This document shows positions 38,001 to 50,090 of a stretch of 64,000 nucleotides of DNA, piece by piece. This DNA comes from Aquila chrysaetos chrysaetos (taxonomy: Eukaryota > Chordata > Aves > Accipitriformes > Accipitridae): assembly GCF_900496995.4 (NCBI RefSeq), contig NC_044022.1:16010938-16074937 (forward strand). Reading direction: 5' to 3'. The position numbers and the translations under genes are program-made. Position 1 is the first letter of the stretch. Every line of letters begins with the position of its first letter. The notes under the pieces are model-generated. The model saw only the letters and a program-made list of their open reading frames with translations. It made no database searches and had not been told where the DNA came from.

Positions 38001-39140
38001 CAAGGCATACCAGAAATAAAGTGTGTCAGGGAAAAGAGATTAAAGACAGAGAGACTGGAGAGAGGGAAGAGCAAGAAAAGAGGTAAGGATCCAGAAAATG
38101 GTGAGGAAAAGGAAGATATTGGGCAAAAATTAAAGCTGAGGAGGATCTGCATTCCTTAAAAACTGGAGTACTAAGGAAAGGTTAAGAAGGAAAATGAATG
38201 GGAATAGGTGTGAGGAAATCCAGGGTCAAGTGAGGAGTTGAGAGCCAGCTGAGGAAAGCTGTCTCCTTCTGTGATAACAAAATGAGGAGAAAACATGAGG
38301 AGGAGAAGGGGGAAAGGAGAATGAAAGGAGGTTTTCATCTATCTTCACTGACATAATGTGGATAACCAGTCCTCCTCTTCCTCAAGGGTCTCAAGCACCA
38401 AAACCAATGTCTCAAAGGAAAAATACCTCCCTGAAAAACAAACGTGAAAAACATGCCAGCATTCAAACCCTTTAGCCACAAAGAAGCTGCTGGGCTTGTT
38501 TGCCTGCTTTCCCACACTGTGCCTCCAGCCCTGTCTCTCTGTTCACACGGCTGACACTGGAATTGCTACAAATAGCAAATCTTTCTCCTCGCATGCCTGA
38601 CCCCTCTAGTCTAGTCTTTCAAAACATTCTTGACTCCAAATATTTTTCCAGGCCGGATCTCCTGTCTGCTACCACAACCTCTAGGCAAGACCACAGTGCT
38701 GTATGTGACTGTCCCATTCTTCTGAGAAGGAAAGGAAGAAGAACGTGTCTCTAAGGGCAAGCAGTCCCACTGGAGAGACACCACCTGATTCAGTGGAGAT
38801 ACCAAAGATTGGACTTGGAGCGTGGCAGTGCCAGCAGACACGCTATGGCATGTCAGAGAGCACATCTGCCTCCTCACTGTCTCATGGGGAAAGAGTCTCT
38901 TTTTAAAATTAGCTGAAAAACTTGGTCTGGGAAAGGAGCCCAGTGCTGAGCTAGGAAGAAAAGCAGGAGTGAAACAATTTTCCTGCTAAAACTAAGAGAT
39001 TCAAGGGCCGGGAGGGCAGAAGGACAATAAACTCTTCGGAGAAGAGCTTAGCAACATGCTGTTGATTCCCCCCTTGAAACAGGTCTTGATGCCAGTTTCT
39101 GCTGCCTACTTGTCAGGTGTTTACACAGGCATCTTCATGC
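35082..39140. other. ENDOD1 5' flank and intergenic DNA
   Basis: The first few hundred bases must include the ENDOD1 5' UTR and promoter, but there is no clear TATA box and only moderate GC at 35.2-35.7 kb, so no start site is called. 37845-38330 is strongly purine-rich on the plus strand. No exon is supported. Confidence 0.5.
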
Positions 39141-40684
39141 CTTCCTGTCGTGGATGAATGATTTAGGATCCTTAAAGAATCTGTAAAGTGCAACTTAACA
39201 GAGTTCAATGGCAAGGTTCATTCTATTACTTACTACATGGGAGAAACATACAAAGGAAAATCGAGTTAGAATCGATTTAGGATGATTTGCAGAGAGATAG
39301 GAGATGCAAAAAGGTAAGGGATACCCTCCTGTTGACTCACGAGGTTCAGAATGGACCCCCTTGCATTCTAAACTCCTGATGGAGCTTAGGTGTGGCTAGA
39401 TCCAAACTTCATCTCAGACCTGGCCAATGGTTTATGGCTAAGAGATTCAAAGGGTAAGGAAAACCTCCCGTTGAGTCATGAGGTTCAGAAAGTACCCCCT
39501 TCCTTTCTAAACTCCTCAGAGAGGAGTCTAGGTGTGGCCAGATCCAATCTTAGTCCCAGACGTGGTCAATGGCTAAGGGAATTATGTGTGCACAATCAAT
39601 CCTTTATATCCCTTAGTTGGGATTTCAAAGTTTAGCATGCTATTAATCACTTGCTGCTCCATCCAGGCATCCAGTGTTAGTTCACTCCAAAGTTCGAACC
39701 CTCGGTTTCCTGAAACAGACTCTCAGGCATCGAGTCTTATAAAAATAAATAATTTAATAGAGTGGTACAGCAGCAGGGTCAGCTCCAGTGGGGTGCCTCT
39801 GGGGAGGGACTAGCCCGAGCAAAAAAATCCCTGGGCAATTATACCCTTATAGACTATTCACCTGCCCCTCATGCACTCTTCACACTCTCTTCACGCACCT
39901 TCCACACACCCTTTGGTCCAGTAGTGATTCTGGCTGGACACCTTCTGACTCCTTATTGGACTCCTTCACTGTCTCCGGACAGGCCGTTCGTCATCTTGTT
40001 GAGTTGCAGGTGCTGTTGACGGTTGTAGCCTTGAAGCCTCCTTATCTCATGATTTACGCTGGCTCTGGAGACCCCTGTTTTGACTAAGTAGGTACATGTT
40101 CAGTAAATCTAAGTGAAAGTTTACAGGTTGTGACCTAAGGCCTCAGCAAACCTAGCTACTCGTGCTAGGTAAGTAAAGCTAAGCAAACAGCATACTAAAT
40201 TACACAACGTTATAACTCTAAGTGATTAATTCTATTTAAAACTTATTTAAGCTAAATGACTAATATCTCTTAACATGGAGAGGCGTCCCTGCTCAAGGGA
40301 AGAGTTGCCTGGCATGCAGCAGTTGCTGTCCAGGGAGAACTCAAATTGGGCTCATCCAGCGATCTGTCCTGGGTAAAAGATCTCGTTGCTGGAGATCACC
40401 GCCATGCAGCCACGCTGCCTAGCAGAGAGAGCTCAAAGAAGGCTCACTCAGGCCGTCATATTTATGGGATAAAGTGGTTGGCTCGTAGTCAAATTGCATA
40501 CAATGGGAGAGGTATGCACCAGGCTCCTTGTACCCACAACTTTCACTGTGTCGCTCTGCTCCTTTGGGGGTCTCCTAGAGGAGTTCTTGGCCCACCTACG
40601 GCTCAGACCTTTACCTCCTTTGGAGCCTGTACCAAACTGCTGCTCGTTTGGTTAAGGGGAGTCGAGCGCATGCATCACACTTCC
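39141..40684. mobile_element. Solo LTR, family B, with perfect 5-bp target duplication
   Basis: The element spans 39146-40679, starting TGTCGTGG and ending GCATCACA on the plus strand. CTTCC flanks it at 39141-39145 and 40680-40684. Length (1.53 kb), TG/CA ends and 5-bp duplication fit an ERVL-type LTR. It contains AATAAA at 39744-39749 on the plus strand, but orientation is not certain. No gag, pol or env remains. Confidence 0.85.
39296..39585. repeat. Tandem duplication of about 145 bp inside the family B LTR
   Basis: Two adjacent diverged copies share GGTAAGG, GTTGA(C/G)TCA(C/T)GAGGTTCAGAA, TACCCCCTT/GACCCCCTT, CTAAACTCCT, AGGTGTGGC and AGATCCAA in the same order. It looks like a U3 enhancer-type duplication. 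Confidence 0.8.
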
Positions 40685-43600
40685 CCATGGTGCCCGTCGT
40701 GCTGGTGAGGAATGGCCCACCGCCGATGGTACTGCTTCATTGCTCACCTTCTGCCATGATGCTCCCAAACAAGGGTGGGCCAGCGAGAGGCTACTAACCA
40801 CCTCAAACTGCTCGGGATACTGATCTGGCTACTCTCCTTCCTTACTTGCCTTTCCTCCTGGCCACACTCACGGTCTCTGTCCACAGCAGCCAGTGGATGC
40901 CTCAAAGTGGTGTCACAGCTGAAATCAGAAGAGAAAAAGATGGAGAGGTTTAAGACATAAAATAATGGAGGAGGTTGTCTGTGGTGTACAGTCAGAGGAA
41001 GAGGGTGATGAATGGCAATGGTGAAGCACCCAAACATACTGCTTTCTGGGTGATAACACTGTTAGGACAGGGACCAGTTCTGGTCTTGTACAAAAACTTG
41101 CACAGTGGGACTCTGGCAGGGACCTTGTAAACCATGAAGTACAAATGCATTGCATAAATACTGAATTAAATTAATAAAATCCAGAGGCTACATCCTTTGG
41201 CACTTTATCATAGGCTTCAAACTCAAGAGATCTCTGTTAATCTTCAGGCTGTTAGAAACAAGCACAATGACAGCAGGAGTAAAATAGATTTAGAATAGCG
41301 GTACAAGGCAACATTTTTAATAGTGCAAATGATTAACTATTGGAATGAGTTATTTAGAGATGTGCTGAAAGCTCCAACACTTTCATTCTTTAAATCAAGA
41401 GATGCTTTTTAACACAATAACAACTATGATAAAAGAATTGATGCTTCAAATGTAATGGCCTTTGTTTTACAGATAGTCAGTTGGTCAGAGTCACAACAGT
41501 TCTTTCACACCTTAAACCTGTTTTGGACAGGAAAGTTACCCACTTGCGTGCTTTTCTTCTAGGTATTATTACTGACTTCTTTTTATTTGTTTGTTATATT
41601 TTATGTTTCCAAAAGTGCATTGCAGTTCAGTCAATGCTGAGAGCTCACCGTGCTACGTGCTACCTGAAAACAAGGTGTGAGACAGCTCCTGACAGTCTGC
41701 ATTGGCAGGACACTGACGGGTGGGAACAAAATTAGAGGTACAGACTTGTTAGGCTTGCGTCATCTCAGAAGAGGGAATGAGAAAGCCATAATCCTTGAGA
41801 AAGCTAAACCTGCTGGCAGGATCCAGAAGCTTTAATCAAGAGACAAGATAGCAGCCGCACCCAGGACTGCCTGTCTCCAGTAACACCACTGTGTTTTGGA
41901 ACCAAGGAGTGGAAGGAGTGAGATGTTCTGCATTAAGGGTTTGGCCAGACCCATTAGATGGAGGTGAGGTTCCAACCATGCCCCCCGGCTCCGACGCCCT
42001 CCGTGCTGCTCGGGTTGGCAGTGGAGATGCACACATGGAGCCCAGTCATCCCAACAGCCAAAGCAGAGAGGCAGGCACTGCAAGGGTGTGACTTCCATCA
42101 CCCTATGTGGTCAGGCGAGGCTGAGATGGCATCCTCCAGATGTGCCTTTGTCTCTGCACCGGCTGTAAAGTGAGCCCAGGATGTCCACAGCTGGTCAGAC
42201 AAGCCTTGGGCAGGACCTAATGTACTTCTGCCACCACAGGGCTCCTTTCAGGCCTTGGCCTTGCTACTGAAATACATACTGCAACTGCTGCTAGGTGTAA
42301 ACATAATATATTTTCCACATATGTGGCTTCTTGACCAGTACTGCCTGGGGAAAGATTCAGATGGGAATAACAGAATCACCAGTCCTAGGATTCTGCCACT
42401 GCCACGAGTACAGGGCACAGCTTCTGCCTTTAGAGTTCACACAATAGCATCGGTGTACGACAGCCAGGACAAAGTATTTCCTCTAAAAAACCAAACGCAG
42501 CAGTGCTTTTAGTCACACTAACTGACAGCAGGGTAGGAGGAAGTACTGGCCTTAAATTAGTGCTTTAAATAAATAGGTGTCTGGTTGGGACTGCAGGTTA
42601 AATTACAATATTGCAAAACCCAAAGCCTCTGGAGAGCAGACCTAGGAGCCTACTCATTTCAAAAACAGCTCAGAAGAAGAGAAGAACCGGACTTTGCAGC
42701 ATCTTTGCTGGCATCTGCTGCATAAATGTCTGACTTGACTTTCTTGGGAGATGGTACTAACTTGTCTGTGGCTGTGTAACACTTGTAATATATCAGGCTG
42801 AGGAGCAGCCAGTCCCCAAACACATGGTTCATCAGGTGATATTCAGGGTGCACTCAGCTTCAGTGCTGTCGTGTCTCATATCTAGGTCTCCTTCCACTCA
42901 GTAAAAGTCAAGATGTCAGGGTAGGCATTATGGCTCCCTGGAGGATGCAGCAGAACAGAAATCACGGAAGCCAGCACATTACACAGGGACCCTCTTAAGC
43001 TAGACAGTCACTAGTGACAAAATACAAGGCTTTGGCACTGCTTTGCAAAGAGAATTAAAAGTCTGCATATCCTCAAGATCTGTAGCCATGAATCCTCTCC
43101 CAGCTGCAGGCACTCAAGGAAAGGTAACTTTGTTCTCTCTCTCTTAAGCTCAGTATCAGCATCTAGGAGATTGAGGTTTTAGTCTTACCTCCATCAGGAT
43201 GCAGGAGAGGTGTGGGGTCAACTGTCTCACTCCAGTAAGAGTGCTCCAGTCACTGTCCTGCTGCCCTGGGCTGCTTGCTATTGGACTTTGCACAAATAGT
43301 CACCTATTCACAAAGTCAGAATGTGAAACACCGTCTGCCCTTTAGTTCTGTAGTGAAAGCACAAGAGCAAGAGACTCCCAGTCTAGCCTGGACCACGCTG
43401 CTTACAGTCCCTCTGAGCAGCAGCTCCTGTGCCCATGTCACGACACAGTGCTCTGTCTCCTCCGTGCAGCACCCAAATGAACCAGAACTCCCTGGAGAGC
43501 ACCCCAGCCCTCTACCCTTCCTCCAGCACAAAGCCACTCCACACGTTTCTAACTGAACATCCTTACACCTGATGGGGAGTGCTTTGAAGCCTACCTAGCA

Positions 43601-44879
43601 CAGATTATAGAGCTTATAGCTGGTAAAGACTGCAGGAGTTGGAGTTGTTGGAGTAGGCAGGCTCCAACACAATGAAAACTTGAAGGGAGTAGAGATGTGA
43701 ACAGTGCAGAAAGCACATTCATCGCAGGCCAAACATTCTTGTGCAAGCCCTACCCCCACAGGCACCAGCTCTATGGGTGCTTCCCTCCACAGCTGCTCAT
43801 TGAACCGTTGTGCTGTGGTGGGACTCCCCACCGGTGGGATGCTGCACCTTGCACAGGACCAGGACTCCTCCTCCTATTCCTGCTTAAAATTGTACCTGCA
43901 AGGATGGCAAGGCAAAGTTACTAAGGCACGCTAAGGTAGTACTGGATAGGAGCAATGAAGTTAAGCTGCTTCATGTGCGTGTTTTTGCAGGGACAGACAT
44001 GAGATGTGTCTGCTTGCACCATGCTCATGGCAAGTGACAGGCAAAGGAGAACAGGAAAGGGAGGGAGGGGAATGCAAAGTTTGGTTTCAGTTACTAATCC
44101 TCAGCAGCAATGTTACAGAAACAGGCAGAGTCTTGCCAAGAGGAGGCATGTCTGCAGACGTGTTTGCAGCACACACCTCGCTGTGCCCTGAGTCTGCAGG
44201 GGAGCATGCAACGCCCTGTTCAACAGGCCTCCTGCTTCTGCAGGTAGGGCTTTGCTTACACCCACCGTGGACCTCCATGTTCAGCTGAAGGAACTGGCCA
44301 CCACAAATCCTGAACCAACCAACTCTGCTAACTGGGTTTTGATACTCCTAACGAGCACTAACCATTTAAACTTCAGCTGAACACCTCCTGCCCCTCTGCC
44401 CAAACCCCAAAACACGGATCAAAACCCAGGAAAGGAACAAATTTTGCCAGGCTCATCTCATCCAGGAAGGGCTTCAGTCACGGTTACTGATCTTGTAGTA
44501 GAAGCCTGCCTCATCCCTAGTCTGTGTCCCACAGCAGGACTCAGTGTACAAGTCTAGCTCAAATAGAGGCGATGGTTCTGATGGTAAAATTCCACGGCAA
44601 AGCCCTGTAGGCTTTGTAATACAGGACATCAAATTTCATAGCCTGCTCTTACAGGGGATATTGCATCTATGGATCACGGAGCAGAAGCCTTTGGTCCATT
44701 ATCCATGCTTTTATAAAGAAGGAAATGCACGGAACTTGGGGAGAGGGGGTTACTTTTTCAAGGTCCCCAGGCTAGGACAGTGCTGGGAAGAAAATACCAG
44801 TTTCCTGAGCACCAGCCCTCTGCACTGACACAGCCCCACATAAGCAAAAGGCTCCCTCAAGACCTCAGCAGCTAAATAC
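40685..44879. other. Intergenic between family B LTR and orphan exon
   Basis: It holds an old LINE relic near 41.26-41.5 kb. A 64-residue minus-strand frame at 42659-42853 and a good minus-strand donor near 43189 were examined, but neither has a matching acceptor. No gene is supported. Confidence 0.45.
41260..41520 (+). mobile_element. Old amniote CR1/L3-like LINE relic
   Basis: ATTAACTATTGGAATGAGTT, GAGATGTG, CTTTAAATCAAGAGATGC and the following AT-rich run resemble the 3' part of ancient CR1-related LINEs shared by reptiles and birds. It is heavily diverged, and the assignment is from memory of the consensus. Confidence 0.45.
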
Positions 44880-45010
44880 CTTGAATTTGCAATCAAGAGC
44901 TAAGGGAAAATCAACCTGGTTGATCAACTTGTAGGTCAAGAGTTCATTGTTTTCCAAGCTGTTGTTCTTTGTTTTCATCTGAATCAGAGTAAACTCGCTT
45001 CCGCCCACAT
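44880..45010 (-). CDS. Unassigned internal exon of an unrecognised minus-strand gene
   Basis: This 131-bp segment has a good acceptor (TTTCAG) and donor (AAG|GTATTT) on the minus strand and only one open frame, which spans it fully. It encodes about 44 residues including VGGSEFTLIQMKTKN and TYKLINQVDFPLALDCKF. Incoming phase needs one base; outgoing phase is 0. I do not recognise the protein. It is not part of ENDOD1, whose first exon lies 9.8 kb further on with its own ATG and signal peptide. It could still be a chance exon-like segment or a dead gene. Confidence 0.4.
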
Positions 45011-48000
45011 CTGAAAGAAACAATGCAAGTGGTTAAAACTCTTCCAAAGCCAGAATTGCCTCACTACTGGGCAAACCCTTTGCACAGTGTGCTAGTTCAG
45101 TTACTAAAGGATAACTAAGGATAACTAAAGGTTATCACAGTGGTTAAGAGAACTCACTGCTGGCTGATACCCACTAGAATCCTCTTAGGTAGGAAAACAC
45201 GATACATTCATATGGCATCTTTGCAAGAGGTGGGGACTGATCCTATGACTGACCTTCTTTTCAATTGAGTTTGAGGACCTGGCGAGATGTTACTGGAGAG
45301 GAACCTCAGTTGGGTTTTAACTTGGTCAGGATGACACTTAGCTGTTTTACTCTTCTTATAAATCCTTCTTTGTATTCCTTGTTTGGAGACTCGAGATAAG
45401 TTATGAGAGTCTGTGTTTTCATCGTGGCTGCTCTATTCCTCACAGCCTGATTTACAAAACATACTTAGCTGCATCTTGAAGCTTTCAGTAACAGAAATTT
45501 TAAATCCAGAAGGATCTCATCTAACCTGACTTCATCTTTAGAACAAAACTACTTATATTGTTTTACGTTGTAACCTTAATATCTTCTACCTGCCTTTGTA
45601 ATATACTAATGTAATACAGGGCAGGATTCTCTGAGATTGCCCAAGATGAGTGAGTGAATCACATCCCAGATGAACCTGTCACTGTCCACTGAACAGAAAA
45701 GGAGCCTTAAAGATTTGCCTAGACTAGATACTTCACTTTCCTGGAGCCCTGTGAGAGTAATCCTAAAGTGAAAGGAGAACAGCACATAAACTGAGGACTG
45801 ACTCAGGTAGAAAATATTGATAAAGAGCTAAAACAGAGAAAAAACTTGTAGAGAAGTATGGGTACCAGATCCTGATGCTATTGCTAAAAGTTATAGCTGC
45901 AGCTGGCTCTTACATAGACAAGTGCATCTCCACTCCATCCTGCCCAGTAAGCTTACTTGTGGAATACTTCACGGGTGTCTTTGTTCCACATCTACATGGA
46001 TAAGACAGAGGGAAAACAAGCAAGTCCAAAGCCAGAGCCACTATGGTGTGTGGACGGCTGGCTCTTCCTTCCATGTAACGCCAGTTTTTCAGAGTCTGGG
46101 CACTGTGCTACTGAGACTCCTCCCAGCCAGACTGAGTCATCGTCAGCCAGCATTAAGAAAAGGATAAAATTAGCTTAGCTATTAGTAGAAATGTTTGGCT
46201 AATAAATAAAACAGTGGGACATTTTTGCTTAACAGTGAATGCAACCATAGACAGAGGTATGTCCTGGCTGCTTGCCTGGATGTAAATACTGCATGGCTAA
46301 AATTATTTGCTTTGTCCAAGCTCAAAAAAAATAGATTCAGTAGAAACAAGAGAGCCTCCATGGAGCTGAGCGTGCATCCAAGACTGTGAGACCAGAAAGC
46401 GTGAGCTGTGTGCGTCTCGCGGTGTCACTCATTCCTCCAGCACCCTCCCTCCCCACGTCCCCAAGTGCCTTTCGGTTGACATCACGTCTCAGGTTGAAAG
46501 AGCACTGGGATCTCAGCAGAGAGCTGAGGGCATGGGGAAGCAGACAGAGGAAGACACAGTAAATAGAACATGCATTCAAAACCAGTATGTTGGACCTGCA
46601 GCACTGGTCCAGCCCGTTTAATGGCTGGCAAAGGAACCGCAGTCTCCGGTGTTCGATGAAGGTCATCACTGTCTCGGGCAGGATCCAGATCTTCTCGCCC
46701 TGTGCCTTTTTTTGCAGGGAATTCCTGCTGACTCCCAGGATTTTCCTTCCATTGTGAATAGGTTACAAGGTTTCTCCCTCGCTGCAAAGCAGGAGTTCAC
46801 ACCCGCTAAATCCACCTGGGACCAGAGCACTGAAGGCATAAAGGGAGACAGCAGTCAGGGGGTTGGAATGGAGCACAGAAGCAGAAAGTTGGAGAGACGA
46901 TGCAGTGGGAGGTGGCAGGGAAGAGGTTAAAGGCCAGGACGACTTTGTGAGCATGGAGAAGCAGCTGCACAAGGTTTTTACTGCCCCATGGCAGCAGGGA
47001 GGGTGTGACGGAGAGCTAAACAGTGCAGGATGGCCTCATCGGAAAGCAGCCCCCGCTGACTCACCGGCTGAGTCACAGCCTTGCCCGGCCTCTCTTCTTT
47101 TCCCAATCAAGGAAACAGCAACTTCCCACAAACTTCTTTTAAGGTTGCCATTCGGATGCTGAGCATTCCTGCACCAAGCGTCTACTCTTGACAATCCCCT
47201 GTGGCCTTCTCTGCCCATAACCCAGCGGGAGGCACGATCCTTCAAAGAACACGGTGTCCCAAGGGAGGAAACGTGCTGCGGCCTCTCCTAAGCAGAAACG
47301 GGATTTACTGCTGCTCGGCCCATGCAAGCTGTGCCCTGGACGGCAAAAGACAGGCTTTTACAGGAAGGGAGGCAAGAGGAAAATTCAAGCTGGGAGATTT
47401 CCATTCTGGCACTGAACCTCTGCCCTGCTGGGGGAAAATGCTCATGTTCATGGTACCAAGCTGCTTTGAAAGAGGAGATTGCACGCTCTGATGCTGTACT
47501 TTAAGACTGGGCAGAAGATAGCCCCATGGAATTGTCTACAGTGGGAGACCCAAAAATTCAGGAAAGAAAATTGCCTTGACTAAATTCCCTTCTGGATTCA
47601 GAAAAAATCAGTGAAAAGCAACAATTAAAAGTAATGTTACATATGGAAGAAAGGAGAACCAGATAGCAAAGAGTATAAATGAGAAGCTTTAAAAAAACCC
47701 AAAAAAATGACATAGGAAAAGGGGAAAAATCACTGCATTGACGAGGCTAAGAGGGAGTTTTTAAAGTCCTTTAGGAACATAAGAAATCTTCATAACGCTA
47801 CAGGCCAAGAAGTAGTTGAGGAAAACATTAACAAGGTTCCAAACAGGCACAAGGTTTTTATAAATGTTTTTGTTCTCTTTCAGGACGCAATGTGTTTTGC
47901 AGCCTTGAAATAAGCTCAGAGAAGGACCAGCACTTAGAAGAGACCTGCATCCTAGAGCACTGAGATAACTAAACAATGTTGGTCTCCTGGTGTGATCCAC

Positions 48001-49968
48001 AAACAAATACAAAACTGCACTGAGAATATGTACAGGTACTATAAAGAATTTGGGATGGTAACTAAGAGGCCATGCCAGTGACACCAACAAGGGATTTCTT
48101 TTCAAGACAGATGCCTTTAACGCAGCCAAACAGGTTTATTCATCTAAGCTCAAAGTCTACATGGAATTGTCTAATCCAGAAAGCAACAACCCTGATAAGG
48201 ATTCAAGAGACACCACAGACACACACTTGGACTCATACACCCAGTGTAGTGGTGTGGGTAAAAGTGGCTAAAAAGGCCAGTGGGATTCTCAGATAAGCAA
48301 CCATGTAGAAAGCTGGGGGAGGAAAGTGATTTTATCTCTCTAGTTCACATTAGCAGAGCTGATGCTGAAACAGTTCTTATATTTTTGATGTTGATAAACT
48401 GGTTAGAGAGCAAGAAAAAGCCCTCAAATAATTGGTGGGAGGAAGAAAACAATTCTAAGAGACTAGAAGAGCCCAATCTGCTTACCTTACCCAAAGGCAG
48501 TTGCAAGACTAGATTACAAAGTATAAATACCTGGTGAGAAAACAGGCTTTTAAAATTACCAGAGAAAGGCAAAACAGGCACCCGTGGTTGGGAATAAAGC
48601 CAACTGAAATTAAAAATAAGGTGCAGTTTTAAACCGGGAGGATAATTAATCACTGGAGGAAATGATCAAGGGAGGTGGTGACTTCTCCTGCTTTTCATGT
48701 TTTCCACGCAGTACACAATACCATTCTAAGGGCTGCCACAGCCAAATTGCTCAGCAGAGGAATAACTGAGGGTGCATCCTTGGTGCCAATTACTGTGTGA
48801 AAAGAGATCCAAGGCTTAGCGTGCCACAGGAAGAAAGAAGTCTTCAGCCTTGAGCTGTTTTGTGATTAGAGCAGCCCTGGGAAGGGGGAATACCTGGGGT
48901 TTTGTTGTTGTCTGCTTGTTTACATCATCTGATGACATTTTAATGCATAATCCTGGACTCCAGGAATTCCCACTTGCTGCCTGCACCATTGAACTTGACT
49001 AGTGCTCCCTTCTACATACATGCTCTCTTTTTTAATGAATCTTTAATTCCTTCCCTTACGCTCAGCTAGTCAGCTTCAAAAACAAGGGGAGCGCATCCCT
49101 AAATATCAAAGCAGCCTAGAGCTGCCTGACTGATGGGGCAAAGATTCTTCACATGCGGGGTCAGCCCTGCTGGGAAAGGACTTTAGGATGTGCCCTGGAG
49201 GGGCTGAGAGGCTGATAGTGATATCCATGAGTCTGGACATGCTCTGAGAATAATTATTGGATGAAAGCTCTCTGAGCACTTGAGTTGGGGGATATATCTA
49301 TCAGGCCCCAGTGAGAGCATGATGCTAAACTTCTTAGACCCAAACTAAGTCCAAACAAGTTCAAGACTGGGCAAAACTCTGTATGTTTAGAGATCTTTAA
49401 ATCCCAAAGTTGTGGACCTATGAAGGTCAGATGCCTCTGCAACAAGACAAAGTAGGGATTTTCAGGAGTCTGGACTCAGGCACCTCTGCTCCACCAGTGT
49501 CCTTCTTTAGTGCCCAAGGCTTCTAAGGAAACCAAACCCTCGACCATAAAACGTGTCTGTAGCTATTTGTACTTCACATTGATACAGGCAAGTTGGGGGA
49601 AGGGAAGCACTTTGGGGAACAATTTTGTCCACAAACACTAAGCCATTCCTTTCCTGTTTGAAGAATCATTGTGTCTGTTCAGAGCAGGGACTGTGCCAGT
49701 TTTTTAGCTCTCATCTTCAAGTAATCCCACACACAGGGAATGCTTGCCATTTACTCTAATCCAACAGCAGAAGTCTCTTCAGTTCTTGAGGTCTTTAATC
49801 ACAACTTGATACCTTCTGCCAAACGGATATTACAACTGAACAGTAGGCACTGCCTTCAGGACAGGTTACTGAACAAAAAACCAACATTCTGCTGCACCAT
49901 GACAGTCAAATTAGCATAATTTGCTGATTTTAAAGTCCACAGATTTATAATCTATGAATAACACCCAC
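45011..49968. other. Intergenic or intron of the unrecognised minus-strand gene
   Basis: If the two orphan exons are one gene, this is intronic and must hold at least one further exon, since their phases do not join. A 45-bp candidate at 48486-48530 has strong splice sites but the wrong length (phase 0 to 0). Nothing else is supported. Confidence 0.4.
48486..48530 (-). other. Candidate 45-bp micro-exon
   Basis: Minus strand: acceptor TTTTCTCACCAG, then 45 bases open in one frame (VFILCNLVLQLPLGK), then donor AAG|GTAAGC. The splice signals are good, but the peptide is not recognised and the segment is short enough to arise by chance. Confidence 0.2.
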
Positions 49969-50090
49969 CGTCATAGGATGATGCGCTGATTTCAGGCTGC
50001 TGTGATCTGTAGCCCAACGATACTCAATTCCCGACCAACCAGCTGGAAAGCCAGACTCCTCTGCGAGGTTTGATCTTGAGTCTAAACTGC
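49969..50090 (-). CDS. Second unassigned exon of an unrecognised minus-strand gene
   Basis: A 122-bp segment with a very good acceptor (TTTCTTTCACTACAG) and donor (ACG|GTGGGTG) on the minus strand. It has one open frame throughout, encoding about 41 residues including DSRSNLAEESGFPAGWSGIE and YRWATDHSSLKSAHHPMT. Several CpG-containing codons and the Trp/Tyr/Gly-rich composition look coding. Incoming phase needs one base; outgoing is 0. If the donor is not used, the frame stops after nine more residues at 49945. I do not recognise the protein. Confidence 0.4.

Noticed and set aside
42659-42853. Minus-strand 64-residue frame containing FGDWLLLSLIYYKCYT, considered as a last exon of the orphan gene
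   Set aside because: A stop lies directly upstream in frame and no good acceptor with a pyrimidine tract is present, so an exon border cannot be supported.
43189-43270. Minus-strand frame ending at a strong GAG|GTAAGA donor (LTGVRQLTPHLSCILME)
   Set aside because: Good donor, but no convincing acceptor within the open frame; left out pending transcript evidence.
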